Positions 24,951-34,678 of a stretch of 64,000 nt of DNA are shown here, one piece after another. The translations under genes and the position numbers were made by a program. The notes under the pieces are model-generated. The model saw nothing but the letters and a program-made list of their open reading frames with translations. It was not told the origin of the DNA and ran no database searches. This stretch comes from Azorhizobium sp965227945 (GTDB lineage: Bacteria; Pseudomonadota; Alphaproteobacteria; Rhizobiales; Xanthobacteraceae), in NCBI GenBank assembly GCA_965227945.1, contig CBDDGQ010000006.1, positions 992,001 through 1,056,000 of the forward strand, written 5' to 3'. Every line of letters starts with the position of its first letter. Within the stretch, counting starts at the first letter, position 1.

Positions 24951-27263
24951 TCAGGAATTGAGCTGCAATTCGCCGCGGCGGGCGGCATAGAGGGACTCGC
25001 ACTCGCCGGCCAACAGTTCCGGCAGCCGGGCTGCGGGCATGGGGCGGGCATAGAAGAAGCCCTGCGCCACCTCGCAGCCGCGCGTGTGCAGGAAGCGCGC
25101 CTGGCCCAGGGTCTCGACCCCCTCGGCCACGACCTGCATGCCCAAATTCTTGCCCAGTTCCAGCACCGCGCAGACAATGGCCGCGTCGAACGGATCGCGC
25201 TCGATATCCTCGACGAAGCTCTGGTCGATCTTGATGGTATCGATGGGCAATTGCTTGAGATGGGTGAGCGCCGCATAGCCGGTGCCGAAATCATCCAACG
25301 CAATGCGCATGCCGGCCCCATAGAGCTGGTCGAGGATCGGCCCCACATGGTCGGCGCGCCGGCCCAGGAACACGGTCTCGGTCACCTCGACGTCGAAATG
25401 CGTAGGTGACACCCCTGCCGCATCGAACCGCTCCAGCAGATGCCGGGCGAGGTCGAGATGGGTGAACTGGGCCGGCGAGAGGTTCAGCGCCACCCGGCCG
25501 AAGTCGAGGCCGGCGTCCAGCCAGCCGCGCACGTCGCTGGCCACCTGCTGCACCATGGAGTCCCCGATCAGCACTGCCAGGTCCGGGTCCTCGAAGGCCA
25601 GATCGAAACCGCCCGGCGCCAGGAAGGCCTGCGGTCCCTGGCGCCAGCGCATCAGCGCCTCGAAGCCGCTGATCCGCCCGGTGACCAGGGAGATCTTCGG
25701 CTGGTAGAACGGCACGATGGCATGATTGGCGGCAGCGTCGGTGAGCGCCCGGTGCAGCAGCACCCGCTCCTTCATGGCCTGGCGCATGCTTGGGGAATAG
25801 AGCACCGCACGGTTGCGGCCCTGTTGCTTGGCGGCATAGAGCGCTAGGTCCGCATCCTTGAGCAATTCCCCCGGCGCGTGGTCGCCCTCCGGCCGCATGG
25901 CGATGCCCACGCTGGCCTTGGTGAACAGGGGGCGGGTGGCGTACATCAGCGGGCGGCGGAAATCGGCGATGATCTCCTGCGCCAGCGTCCGGGCCGTCTC
26001 CGGGTCGGACCCGGGCAGCAGGACCACGAATTCATCCCCACCCAGCCGCGCCACCTGCCCGGCCTGCCCCACCAGCGCGATGAGGCGCCGGCCGCTCTCC
26101 ACCAGCAAGGCATCGCCGGCATCGTGCCCGAAGGTGTCGTTGACATCCTTCAGGCTGTCGAGATCCACCATCAGCAGGCAGATCTTGGCGCCGGTGGCAT
26201 AGGCCAGTTCCAGATCGCTCTGGAAGGCGCCGCGGTTGGGTAGGCCGGTGAGCACGTCATGGCGGGCCGCATGCCGCACCTGCTGCTCGGCCGCCAGCCG
26301 GTCGGTGATGTCCACCACGCCGGAGAGCACGCAGGTCCGGTCGTCGATCTCGATGGTGGTGCCTTCCAGCAGCACGGTGCGGATTTGCCCGCAGCCGAGG
26401 CGGATCTGGGTCTCGAAATTGGTCACCTGACCGTGTTGCAGCAACTGCGAGATGAAGGCGTCCCGCGCCTCGGTCCGCACATAGATGTCGTTGACCGAGC
26501 GCACCCCAAACTGCTCCGGCGGGCCGCCGAAATAACGCACCCCGGCATCGTTGTAGCGCAGGATCATGCCGGTGCTCAGGTCGGTGATGAGCAGCGGGAT
26601 CGGGGTCGCCATGAAGGTCTTTTCCAGCAGCTCATTGCTGCGGGCCGACACCGCCTGCGCCCGGCGCTCCGCCTGAATGGCGCCCCAGCCTTGCCGGCTG
26701 ATGCGGTTGTCGCGCATCAGCACGATGAACAGCGCCACATTCAGCATCACCATCGCCAGCACGAGCCCGAAGGCGCTGCGCGGCTCCGGCGAGAGGCCCA
26801 GATAGGCCGCCAGCATCAGCGCGCTGCATGCGGTGCCGTTGATCACGCTCCACCGGAACGCCACCGGCACCGCCAGATAGAAGATCGCCGGCAGCAGCAC
26901 CACCACCAGAAGCGCGATGTCGCTATGGGAGGTGACCAGCATCGCCACCGCCGCGGCGGTGACCCATTGCCAGCCGACCAGCACCCGCTGCAGCGCCAGG
27001 TAATCCCGCACCCGGCGGGCCAGCACAAAGCCGACCACGGCAGCGGCAATCACGACCAGGCGCGCCGGAACGGCCACGAAAAAATGCGGATCGCCGGCAA
27101 AGCGCCAATCGCTGATGAGGAAGAGGGCATTGAGGACCGCCGACATCCCCAGCAGCACGCGGGCGTGGCGGATCGTTTCCGGCAGGCGGTATCGTTGGAA
27201 CGACGCCTCTTGCTCCGGCTGGTAGAATTCACCCGTCAGCGGCCTCAGCCGGGAGTCGCTCAT
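24951..27263 (-). CDS. PAS-GGDEF-EAL membrane c-di-GMP regulator
   Basis: The 770-residue protein has an N-terminal membrane region (about 30-190, several hydrophobic segments), a PAS domain (about 220-325), GGDEF (about 340-500, motif RLGGDEF intact) and EAL (about 520-760) with FEALMRW, DDFGTGY and EGVET. The GGDEF is preceded by GQAGQVA, so the usual RxxD inhibitory site is absent. Both domains keep catalytic residues; which activity prevails cannot be told. It probably senses something at the membrane or via PAS and alters c-di-GMP. It is monocistronic here. Confidence 0.92.
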   Translation of the reverse strand: MSDSRLRPLTGEFYQPEQEASFQRYRLPETIRHARVLLGMSAVLNALFLISDWRFAGDPHFFVAVPARLVVIAAAVVGFVLARRVRDYLALQRVLVGWQWVTAAAVAMLVTSHSDIALLVVVLLPAIFYLAVPVAFRWSVINGTACSALMLAAYLGLSPEPRSAFGLVLAMVMLNVALFIVLMRDNRISRQGWGAIQAERRAQAVSARSNELLEKTFMATPIPLLITDLSTGMILRYNDAGVRYFGGPPEQFGVRSVNDIYVRTEARDAFISQLLQHGQVTNFETQIRLGCGQIRTVLLEGTTIEIDDRTCVLSGVVDITDRLAAEQQVRHAARHDVLTGLPNRGAFQSDLELAYATGAKICLLMVDLDSLKDVNDTFGHDAGDALLVESGRRLIALVGQAGQVARLGGDEFVVLLPGSDPETARTLAQEIIADFRRPLMYATRPLFTKASVGIAMRPEGDHAPGELLKDADLALYAAKQQGRNRAVLYSPSMRQAMKERVLLHRALTDAAANHAIVPFYQPKISLVTGRISGFEALMRWRQGPQAFLAPGGFDLAFEDPDLAVLIGDSMVQQVASDVRGWLDAGLDFGRVALNLSPAQFTHLDLARHLLERFDAAGVSPTHFDVEVTETVFLGRRADHVGPILDQLYGAGMRIALDDFGTGYAALTHLKQLPIDTIKIDQSFVEDIERDPFDAAIVCAVLELGKNLGMQVVAEGVETLGQARFLHTRGCEVAQGFFYARPMPAARLPELLAGECESLYAARRGELQLNS

Positions 27264-27423
27264 CCCCGGTCCCTTTCCTCACCCGGAGATTGCATGGATC
27301 TGCGTGTTCGTTTCTACATCTAAAGCGGCAAATACAGTTGTCCATTGGATTTGTAAGCCGACGACCCATCAAAAGGTGCAGATCTCGGCTCTACACCCTT
27401 GAGGGACCCGGCGCGGGGCGCGG

Positions 27424-28215
27424 CTAAAAGTGCGCCATGTAGCCGCCATCCACTGCCAGCACATGGCCGGTGACATAGCCGGCCGCGGGTGACGCAAGGA
27501 ACACCGCGCTGCCGGCGATCTCCGCCGGCGCCCCCCAGCGCCCCAGTGAGGTGCGCTGCGCCAGGAAGGCATTGACCTGCGGGTCCGCCATCTGGCCGGC
27601 ATTGGGCGCGGTGGCAAAATAGCCCGGGGCAATGGCGTTGACCGTGATGCCGTGCGGCCCGAGGTCCGCCGCCAGCGCCCGGGTCAGCGCCGCCAGCCCG
27701 CCCTTGGCGGTGGTGTAGGCGGTGTCGCCCCCCCGCGACAACGGCCCGGCGATGGAGGTGATGTTGATGATGCGTCCCCAGCCGCGCGCGATCATCCCCG
27801 GCGCCGCCAGGCGCGACAGCAGCGCCGGCGCCACCAGATCCAGCTCGATCAGCCGGCGGAAGTCATCGGCGGCCATGTCCAGCAGCGCCCGGCGATCGCG
27901 CAGGCCGACGCCATTGACCAGGATGTCGATGGGCCCTGCCGCGGCCAGCGCAGGGCCCATCTGATCTTCCGCCGTGGCATCGAAGCGACAGGGCGCGGCC
28001 GCCCCGCCCGCCGCACGGATCGCCGCCACCGCGCTCTCCAGCCGGTCGTCCTGGCGGCCGTTGACCAGCACCGTGGCGCCTGCCCCCGCCAGCCCCTTGG
28101 CGATCTCGAACCCCAATCCATCCACGCCGCCGGTGACCAGGGCGGTGCGACCGGTGAGATCGAACGGGTGGGCGGGCCCGGCAGCGACGGCGGCGATGGA
28201 CGTGGGGTCGGTCAT
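27424..28215 (-). CDS. Short-chain dehydrogenase/reductase (gluconate 5-dehydrogenase-like)
   Basis: The 263-residue SDR has the cofactor motif TGGVDGLGFEIA near residue 29, NGVG, a Ser-Tyr-Lys triad (ITSIAG, YTTAKGG) and the C-terminal VTGHVLAVDGGYMAHF. The pattern is nearest to gluconate 5-dehydrogenase-like SDRs, but the substrate cannot be set from sequence. It stands alone, 160 bp from the GGDEF-EAL start on one side and 75 bp from the M23 peptidase on the other. Confidence 0.85.
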   Translation of the reverse strand: MTDPTSIAAVAAGPAHPFDLTGRTALVTGGVDGLGFEIAKGLAGAGATVLVNGRQDDRLESAVAAIRAAGGAAAPCRFDATAEDQMGPALAAAGPIDILVNGVGLRDRRALLDMAADDFRRLIELDLVAPALLSRLAAPGMIARGWGRIINITSIAGPLSRGGDTAYTTAKGGLAALTRALAADLGPHGITVNAIAPGYFATAPNAGQMADPQVNAFLAQRTSLGRWGAPAEIAGSAVFLASPAAGYVTGHVLAVDGGYMAHF

Positions 28216-28290
28216 GGCACCTTCCGGAGCGAGGAGCGGAGTGCAGCGGTGCCAGAGGCTCCGTCCCGACGCAAGGGCAGCCGCGGCGGC

Positions 28291-30402
28291 TCAGGGCGTG
28301 GCGGCGGTGGGCGCCGTGGCCGCCGCAAGGGCATCCATGCGGGCCCGCTCGCGCTGGAAGGCGGCGATCGCCTCGCCCTGCAGCACGCGCCCGCCGGCCA
28401 GCTTGATGCGGGTGGGGTCGGCATAATGGCCGTTGACCTTCAGCTCGTAATAAAGGTGCGGCCCGGTGGACAGGCCGGTGGAGCCCACATAGGCGATGGT
28501 CTGCCCCTGGCGCACCCGCTGGCCCACCTTCAGCCCGGCGGGAAAGCCGGCCACATGGGCATAGGTGGTCTCATAGCCGCCGTCATGGCGCAGGCGGACA
28601 TATTTGCCGTAGCCGCCCTGGTAGTCGATCTTCTCCACCACCCCGGCCCCGGCGGCGACGATGGGCGAGCCGGCCGGTCCCACATAGTCCACCCCATTGT
28701 GGAAGCGCCGGTCGCCGAGGATGGGATGCACCCGCCAGCCGAACCCGTCGCCCTGCCGGCCGTTGGCGAACGGCTTGCGCAGCAGCAGCTTGGTCACCGA
28801 GTGGCCGGCATCGTCATAATAATCCACCGCCCCGTCGTCGGGGGTGGTGAAGCGATAATAGCGCCGGGTCTTGCCCTCCACGTTCAGCGCGACGAAGGCG
28901 ATCTCCTGGCGGAAGGCGGCGGGGCGGGTCTCCTCGCTGTCGGAATCCCCCGTGTCCGGCAGGCCATAAACCAGGTCCAGGCTGTCGGCGGCGGCCACGG
29001 GCGCATCAAGGTCCACATCGTGCTCGGCCAGATGCACCAGCGCGTCCACCAGACCTTCGTCCATCACCTGGGCGTCCGCCAGGCGATAGAGCGCATCGCG
29101 CACCGAGACGCCCTCCAGCACGGCAGGGTCGATATCCGCCACCGGACGGTTCCGCGGCGCCGCCGGCGGCGGCTCGCGGTGGACCGGCACATAGGCGCCC
29201 GCATCGGTGGCGGCCAGCACCGCCAGCGGCGCGCCGGCCCGCAGCAGGCGCACCCGCAGCGGGCGGTCGGGGCCATCGGTGCCCGGCGGCGGCTCGGTGA
29301 GCATCACTTCCTCGCCGCCGGTGAACGGCGCCGGCTTGGCACCGGCCGCCCGCCACATCTCCTGCGCCAGCGTCGCCGCATCGGCGGTCGGCAGGCCGGC
29401 GCCGTCCAGAATGGTCTCCAGCGTGTCGCCGGGCTTGGCCACCAGCACCCGCTCCACCGGCCGGGGGGCGGACGGCCCCTTCTCCACCACCGACAGGTTC
29501 ACCGCTTCGCCCAGCGCCGTGGTGTCGTCGGCGAAGATGTCAACGGTGGGCGCCGCCGCCGGGCCGGACCTGGGGCCATGGGAGGCGCCATGGATGATTT
29601 CCGGCGGCAGCGGCACGGCGGGCGGCAAGGCGGGCGCCGCCATGGTGGCAAAGCCGGGCGCCGCGAAAGCCGTGGGAATGGGGGCGAGCACCGGATTTGG
29701 CGGGGCGGCGGGCGGGCGGGGTTGCGCCTTGGCGATGGCGCTCAGCGCCTGATCGGCCACCGCCCAGGCATCGCTGGTGCGGGTCTTGGCGCCGGCATGC
29801 CCATCGCGGCGGGCCTGCGCCATCTCCCGCGCGGAGATCGGGGGGGCGGACGCGGGCTCCAGGTCATTCCCAGTGTCGGGCAGCGGCGGGCGCGGGGTGG
29901 GCGCGCGCGGCGTCTGGGGCAGGTCCGGCCCGGCGGCCACCACCGCGGCCAGCCGTGCCGCCACATGGGTGAAGGGGCGCATGTGGGTGCCGGACGGGGC
30001 CAGTTGCTCCACCCGCACCTCGCGGGTCAGTTCCAGCCGGGCGGCGGGGGCCAGTTGCGGCTGGAGCCGGTCGCCGCGCGGCTTCTCCGCCACCGGACGG
30101 CGGCTGGCGAAGCGGGAGGCCGGCAGCGGGCGCGCCACATGGCGGCTGTCGCGATCGATGGCAGCAAACAGCGCGCCGCACATCAGCGCAGCGGCCACCG
30201 TGCCCAGCAGACCGGTGGCGGTGAGCCAGCGGGCGTTGAAGCGGCGCCGCGCCGGCGGCCGGCCAGCCGCCTCATGCTCGGCGCCATCCAGCCCGAGCGG
30301 CGGCGCCTCCCACAGGGCCGAACTGGCCATGTGGGCGCCGCCAGCCATCACCGGAACGGCCCTCAGCGGTCCCACCCCCCGGTACGCGCCTGCGCCAGCC
30401 AT
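28291..30402 (-). CDS. M23-family (LytM-like) cell-wall peptidase with altered zinc motif
   Basis: The 703-residue protein has one transmembrane helix near residues 60-85, a long Pro/Ala-rich region, a LysM-like stretch (LVAKPGDTLETIL about 315), and a C-terminal M23 domain. HNGVD gives H568 and D572, and AHVAG gives H616. The usual second HxH is HLYY (H649, Y651), so the third zinc ligand appears lost. Substrate would be peptidoglycan cross-links if active. The start at 30402 is the longest; ATGs at 30348 and 30330 are possible. It is divergent from the pirin gene. Confidence 0.88.
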   Translation of the reverse strand: MAGAGAYRGVGPLRAVPVMAGGAHMASSALWEAPPLGLDGAEHEAAGRPPARRRFNARWLTATGLLGTVAAALMCGALFAAIDRDSRHVARPLPASRFASRRPVAEKPRGDRLQPQLAPAARLELTREVRVEQLAPSGTHMRPFTHVAARLAAVVAAGPDLPQTPRAPTPRPPLPDTGNDLEPASAPPISAREMAQARRDGHAGAKTRTSDAWAVADQALSAIAKAQPRPPAAPPNPVLAPIPTAFAAPGFATMAAPALPPAVPLPPEIIHGASHGPRSGPAAAPTVDIFADDTTALGEAVNLSVVEKGPSAPRPVERVLVAKPGDTLETILDGAGLPTADAATLAQEMWRAAGAKPAPFTGGEEVMLTEPPPGTDGPDRPLRVRLLRAGAPLAVLAATDAGAYVPVHREPPPAAPRNRPVADIDPAVLEGVSVRDALYRLADAQVMDEGLVDALVHLAEHDVDLDAPVAAADSLDLVYGLPDTGDSDSEETRPAAFRQEIAFVALNVEGKTRRYYRFTTPDDGAVDYYDDAGHSVTKLLLRKPFANGRQGDGFGWRVHPILGDRRFHNGVDYVGPAGSPIVAAGAGVVEKIDYQGGYGKYVRLRHDGGYETTYAHVAGFPAGLKVGQRVRQGQTIAYVGSTGLSTGPHLYYELKVNGHYADPTRIKLAGGRVLQGEAIAAFQRERARMDALAAATAPTAATP

Positions 30403-30727
30403 GACAGCGGCAGCGCGAGAGGCAGAGGGACGGATCCGAGCGGCATGGGCGCAACCTTATGCGAAAACACGGGTGTCCCGGCGCAGCCATCACCATCGGC
30501 TGCCCCGTCCCGCCGCCGTGCGGCGCGCCGAAAGCGCACCTGCAATGTGGCGTCAATGGGGCTTCCCTAAGGGGCGCTCGGCGAGCGCACGCGGTGGAAA
30601 GAAGTCCGGCGGAGGGCGCTCGGGGCGCCCGCACGGGCCGCGCGCCATCGCCCTCGCCCGTTCGGTGCCTTCGGAGTAGCCTGGGGCCAGATTGCAACGC
30701 CCCTGCCCGCACCCCACAGGAGCCCTC
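30403..30727. other. 325-bp gap between the M23 peptidase and the pirin gene
   Basis: No gene, RNA or repeat was recognised. It must hold divergent promoters, but no convincing -35/-10 pair was seen in either direction. The only notable bases are short AT patches near 30460-30475. Confidence 0.5.
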
Positions 30728-31645
30728 ATGAGCTGGATGCCGTCCTCCGACCCGATCCTGGGCAACGCCCCGTCCTGCGATGCCCTTGAGCTGGTAATCG
30801 TCCCCCGGGTTCGCGACCTCGGCGACGGGTTCGCGGTGCGCCGGGCCCTGCCGCACGGGCGGCGGCAGATGGTGGGTCCGTTCATCTTCTTCGACCAGAT
30901 GGGCCCGGTGCAGTTTCTGCCCGGCACGGGCCTCGACGTGCGCCCGCACCCGCACATCGGCCTTGCCACCGTGACCTATCTGTTCGACGGCCGCATCCTG
31001 CACAAGGACAGCGAGGGCAATGCGCTGGAGATCACCCCCGGCGCGATGAATTTGATGACCGCCGGCCGCGGCATCGCCCATTCCGAGCGCAGCCCGCTGG
31101 AGGCCCGCACCGGCACCCAGACCATGGCCGGCATCCAGAGCTGGATCGCCTTGCCCCGCGACCGGGAGGAGATCGATCCCAGCTTCCAGCACTTTGCCGC
31201 CGCCGACCTGCCGGTGGTGGAGGATTGCGGCGTCACCGCCCGCATCATCGCCGGCTCCGCCTTCGGCAAGCGATCGCCGGTCAGCATGGTGTCCGACTGG
31301 CTCTATGCGGAAGTGCTGCTGGACGAAGGCGCCCAGGCGCCGCTCGACCCCGACACCGAGGAGCGGGCCATCTATGTGGCCGATGGCGAGGTGGAGATTG
31401 CCGGCGACCGCTTCGAGGGTCCGCGGCTGCTGATCTTCCGCCCCGGCGACCGGATCACGGTGAAAGCGCTGCGGTCCTGCCGGCTGATGTTCCTGGGCGG
31501 CACGGCGCTGGAAGGCCCGCGCCACCTCTGGTGGAATTTCGTTTCCTCCCGCAAGGAGCGCATCGAGCAGGCCAAGGAGGACTGGAAGGCCGGCCGCTTC
31601 GCCGCGGTGCCGGACGAGAGCGAGTTCATCCCGCTGCCGGATTAG
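30728..31645 (+). CDS. Pirin-family protein
   Basis: The 305-residue bicupin has RPHPHIGLATVTYLFDG (metal His) and MTAGRGIAHSER (His and Glu), the complete iron-binding set of pirins, and a C-terminal pirin domain ending WWNFVSSRKERI. Some pirins act as quercetin dioxygenases or transcription cofactors; the function here is not set. ATG at 30728 was chosen as the first Met before SWMPSSDPI, following a weak AGGAG. It is followed by a two-component system. Confidence 0.9.
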   Translation: MSWMPSSDPILGNAPSCDALELVIVPRVRDLGDGFAVRRALPHGRRQMVGPFIFFDQMGPVQFLPGTGLDVRPHPHIGLATVTYLFDGRILHKDSEGNALEITPGAMNLMTAGRGIAHSERSPLEARTGTQTMAGIQSWIALPRDREEIDPSFQHFAAADLPVVEDCGVTARIIAGSAFGKRSPVSMVSDWLYAEVLLDEGAQAPLDPDTEERAIYVADGEVEIAGDRFEGPRLLIFRPGDRITVKALRSCRLMFLGGTALEGPRHLWWNFVSSRKERIEQAKEDWKAGRFAAVPDESEFIPLPD

Positions 31646-31733
31646 CGCCGGCGGTCGCAGCGGACCGAGCCGCGCAATGTTGCCGTAATGCAGGCGCGCG
31701 ACACACGACCCTTTGCACGATGCGGAGTTCCCG

Positions 31734-32429
31734 GTGCGCCTGCTGCTGGTCGAAGACGAACCCGAGATGGCGGCGGCCCTGCGCGCGGTGCTGACCGGAC
31801 ACGGCATCCTGCTGGACCATGTGGCCAGCCTCGCCGAGGCGGAAGAGGCCCTGGCCCAGCCCTGCCACGACGCGCTGCTGCTGGACCGCCAATTGCCGGA
31901 CGGCGACGGCCTCACCTTGCTGCACGCTTTGCGTCGCAAGGCGCCCGAGCGGGGCGGCGCGCTGCCGGTGATCGTGCTCACCGCCCGCGGCGACACCGCG
32001 GACCGGGTGGCGGGGCTGGATGCCGGTGCCGACGACTATCTCGCCAAACCTTTCGCGGTGGAGGAATTGCTGGCGCGCCTGCGCGCGGTGCTGCGCCGGC
32101 CAGGCGCCGTGGCCCAGCCGGTGCTGCGGGCCGGACGCCTCACCTTCGACCAGGCCCATCGCGAGGTGCATGTGGACGGCGTGCTGCTGGACCTGCCCCG
32201 GCGCGAGCGGCTGGTGCTGGAGACGCTGCTGCGCCGGGCCGGGCGAACGGTGATGCGCGATGCGCTGCTGGAGGCCATCTACGGCTTCGACGACGAGGTG
32301 CAGTCCAACGCCCTGGATGCCCACGTCTCGCGCCTGCGCCGCAAGCTGGCGGACGCCCAGGCCGGCCTGGAGATCCATCCCATCCGCGGCGTGGGCTATC
32401 TGCTGCGCCCCCAGGACACCGCGCCATGA
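31734..32429 (+). CDS. OmpR-family response regulator
   Basis: The receiver domain (LLLVEDEPEM; phosphoacceptor Asp51 in LLLDRQLPDGDG; Lys105 in AKPF) is followed by a winged helix (about 130-228; VDGVLLDLPRRERLVLE, HVSRLRRKL). GTG at 31734 was chosen because GGAG lies 5 bases before it; an upstream TTG at 31713 would add seven residues. It overlaps the histidine kinase gene (ATGA). It is QseB/PmrA-like, and target genes are unknown. Confidence 0.9.
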   Translation: MRLLLVEDEPEMAAALRAVLTGHGILLDHVASLAEAEEALAQPCHDALLLDRQLPDGDGLTLLHALRRKAPERGGALPVIVLTARGDTADRVAGLDAGADDYLAKPFAVEELLARLRAVLRRPGAVAQPVLRAGRLTFDQAHREVHVDGVLLDLPRRERLVLETLLRRAGRTVMRDALLEAIYGFDDEVQSNALDAHVSRLRRKLADAQAGLEIHPIRGVGYLLRPQDTAP

Positions 32430-33850
32430 CCGACATCTCCCTCGCCCCTCTCGCCCCGCCGGATGGTGCCCGCCGCGCGCAGCATGCGGATGCGTGCCCC
32501 TGTTCCCTGCGCGGATGGCTGGTGTCCCGCCTGGTGCTGCTCCAGGCGGCCCTGCTGGTGGGGTTCGGGCTCCTGGTGTTCGCCGGCCTGTGCGCCACCG
32601 GGCATCTGGTGGGCCTGGAAGCGGACGACGAGGTGATCGCGGCGGTCACCGGCGCCGTGGTGCGGACCCCGGATGGCGGCTTGCAGCTCCGGCGGACCCC
32701 TGCCCTGGACCGGCTGGCCGCCGACATGCCTGGCGCCTGGTTCCAGGTGCGGGACCGCGCCGGCCAGAGGCTCCAGCAGGGCGACGTGCCGGCGGTCTTT
32801 GCCCATGCGGCACCGGCCCTCGACGGCGTGGGCCAGGCGCGGCTCGGCTGGAATCTGGCCGACCCGCCGCAGGCGGGGGCGCGCATGCAATGGGTGGAGA
32901 GCGCGGCCGGCCCGCTGCAGATCCTGGCCGGCTCCGGCGGCCGGATGTCGGCATTGCGGCTGATGGAGACGCTGGCGCTGGCCTTCGCCGTGTTCATCCT
33001 GCCGGCGATCGTGCTGATGACCCTGGCCACGGTCCTCGCCACCCCCCTGGTGGTGCGCCGGGCGCTGGCGGGGCTGAGCCAGGCCGCGGCGCAGGCGGCG
33101 CGTATCGATGTGGATGACCGTACCGCCCGCCTGCCCCTCGCCGACGTGCCCAGCGAGGTGCTGCCTTTGGTCACGGCGGTGAATGCGGCGCTCGACCGGC
33201 TCGACCAGGGCTATGAGCGGCGCCAGCGCTTCCTGGTGGATGCGGCGCATGAATTGCGCACCCCCATCGCCATCCTCCAGACGCGCCTGGACGGCTTGCC
33301 GGCCGGCGCCGACAAGGTCCGGCTGCTGGCGGATCTCGGGCGCCTGTCCACGCTGGCGGAGCAATTGCTCGATCTCCAGCGGGTGGGCCACTGCGACGCG
33401 CCGCTGGCCCAGGTGGACCTGGTGGCGCTGTGCCGCACCGGCGTGGCAGACCTCGCCCCCTTGGCCATTGCGGCCGGCTTCGATCTGTCGTTCGAGGCCG
33501 GGCCCGCCAAGGCCCCGGTGCTGGGCGATGCCTTGGCGTTGGACCGGGTGCTGGTCAATCTGGTGCAGAATGCCATTGCTCATGCGGGATCCGGCGGGCG
33601 GATCGTGGTGCAGGTGCCCGAGCCCGGCGTGATGGAGGTCCTCGACAACGGCCCCGGCATTCCCGCCGACGTCCGGGCCCATGTGTTCGAGCCGTTCCAG
33701 CGTCTGCATCCGCGCGCCACGGGGGCGGGCCTCGGCCTGCATCTGGTGGCGGAAATCGTCCGCATGCATCGCGGCACGGTGACGGTGGGCGATGCGCCGG
33801 AGGGGGGCGCCTGGTTCCGGGTGGTGCTGCCGCGGCCGGAGATCGGCTGA
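32426..33850 (+). CDS. Sensor histidine kinase
   Basis: The 474-residue kinase has two transmembrane segments (about 32-58 and 182-205) enclosing a 120-residue periplasmic sensor, then HAMP, and a HisKA domain with VDAAHELRTPIAIL (H275). The ATPase domain follows: N-box NLVQNAIAHA, VLDNGPGIP and GLGLHLVAEI. It is the partner of the preceding regulator, with which it overlaps by four bases, and belongs to the QseC/PmrB class. The signal is unknown. A phospholipid methyltransferase gene follows 105 bp later. Confidence 0.92.
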   Translation: MTDISLAPLAPPDGARRAQHADACPCSLRGWLVSRLVLLQAALLVGFGLLVFAGLCATGHLVGLEADDEVIAAVTGAVVRTPDGGLQLRRTPALDRLAADMPGAWFQVRDRAGQRLQQGDVPAVFAHAAPALDGVGQARLGWNLADPPQAGARMQWVESAAGPLQILAGSGGRMSALRLMETLALAFAVFILPAIVLMTLATVLATPLVVRRALAGLSQAAAQAARIDVDDRTARLPLADVPSEVLPLVTAVNAALDRLDQGYERRQRFLVDAAHELRTPIAILQTRLDGLPAGADKVRLLADLGRLSTLAEQLLDLQRVGHCDAPLAQVDLVALCRTGVADLAPLAIAAGFDLSFEAGPAKAPVLGDALALDRVLVNLVQNAIAHAGSGGRIVVQVPEPGVMEVLDNGPGIPADVRAHVFEPFQRLHPRATGAGLGLHLVAEIVRMHRGTVTVGDAPEGGAWFRVVLPRPEIG

Positions 33851-33955
33851 GGGCCTCGCGCGTAATGGTCCCGCAATCCGGGGCCGCGCATGTGGGGGCA
33901 TCAGAGCCGGTTGTCCGCCCCGCGGCGCCGGCTCCCCGCTTGCCCCCGAGGATCC

Positions 33956-34552
33956 ATGAGTACCGGCCGCTCCCACGATACCCTGCGCTTCCTCCAGGCC
34001 TGGATGGCCGACCCCGCCGCGGTGGGCGCCATCAGCCCGTCGTCGGACGCGCTGGCGGAGCTGATGACCGCGGAGATCGGGCCGGAAACGGGACCGGTGC
34101 TGGAGCTGGGCCCCGGCACCGGCGTCTTCACGGCAGCCCTGCTGGCACGGGGCGTGCGGGAGGCGGACCTGACCCTGGTGGAGTTCGGCTCGGACTTCGC
34201 GGTCCTGCTCCAGGCGCGATTTCCGCAGGCCCGGGTGCTGTGGATGGACGCCGGCCGTCTGGCGACGCTCGATCCGCACGCCCCCGTCGGCGCTGTGGTC
34301 AGTGGGCTGCCTCTGCTCAACATGGGGCCGCGCAAGACGATGGCCATCTTGAAGGGTGCGTTCGGCCTGCTGCGGCCGCGCGGCGCTTTCTATCAGTTCA
34401 CCTACGGGCCGCGGTGCCCGGTGCCGCGGCCGCTACTGGACCGCCTGGGCCTCAAGGCCACCCTGGTGGGCCGCGCCTTTCGCAATCTGCCGCCGGCGGC
34501 GGTGTACCGCATCACCGAACGGGCGCCGCTGCGCAGCGTCGCGCCGCAGTGA
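33956..34552 (+). CDS. pmtA: Phospholipid N-methyltransferase, PmtA-like
   Basis: The 198-residue S-adenosylmethionine enzyme has VLELGPGTGVFTAALL as the SAM-binding loop and an N-terminal FLQAWMADPAAVGAISPSS typical of PmtA-related membrane-surface methyltransferases. These methylate phosphatidylethanolamine to phosphatidylcholine. ATG at 33956 reproduces the family N-terminus; upstream in-frame codons back to 33890 are Arg/Pro-rich and rejected. Other rRNA-dimethylase-like enzymes share the motif, so the substrate is inferred. Confidence 0.78.
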   Translation: MSTGRSHDTLRFLQAWMADPAAVGAISPSSDALAELMTAEIGPETGPVLELGPGTGVFTAALLARGVREADLTLVEFGSDFAVLLQARFPQARVLWMDAGRLATLDPHAPVGAVVSGLPLLNMGPRKTMAILKGAFGLLRPRGAFYQFTYGPRCPVPRPLLDRLGLKATLVGRAFRNLPPAAVYRITERAPLRSVAPQ

Positions 34553-34646
34553 CACCGTCCGCTCTGCGGTCATTCGATCCGGCCACGAATCGCCAGGGGC
34601 GCGGCGGCTCCGGCTCGCCATGATGGGTCGGAACTCAATCGACTTG

Positions 34647-34668
34647 ACTGACTGACGCGTCAGTCAGT
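34647..34668. promoter_or_regulatory. Perfect 22-bp palindrome, TetR operator
   Basis: ACTGACTGACG followed by its exact reverse complement CGTCAGTCAGT, ending 10 bp before the TetR start. TGACTGAC-type palindromes are typical operators of TetR regulators that control HlyD/ABC exporters, so this is probably the autoregulatory site and controls the whole operon. Confidence 0.85.
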
Positions 34669-34678
34669 ATTGTGAGCC

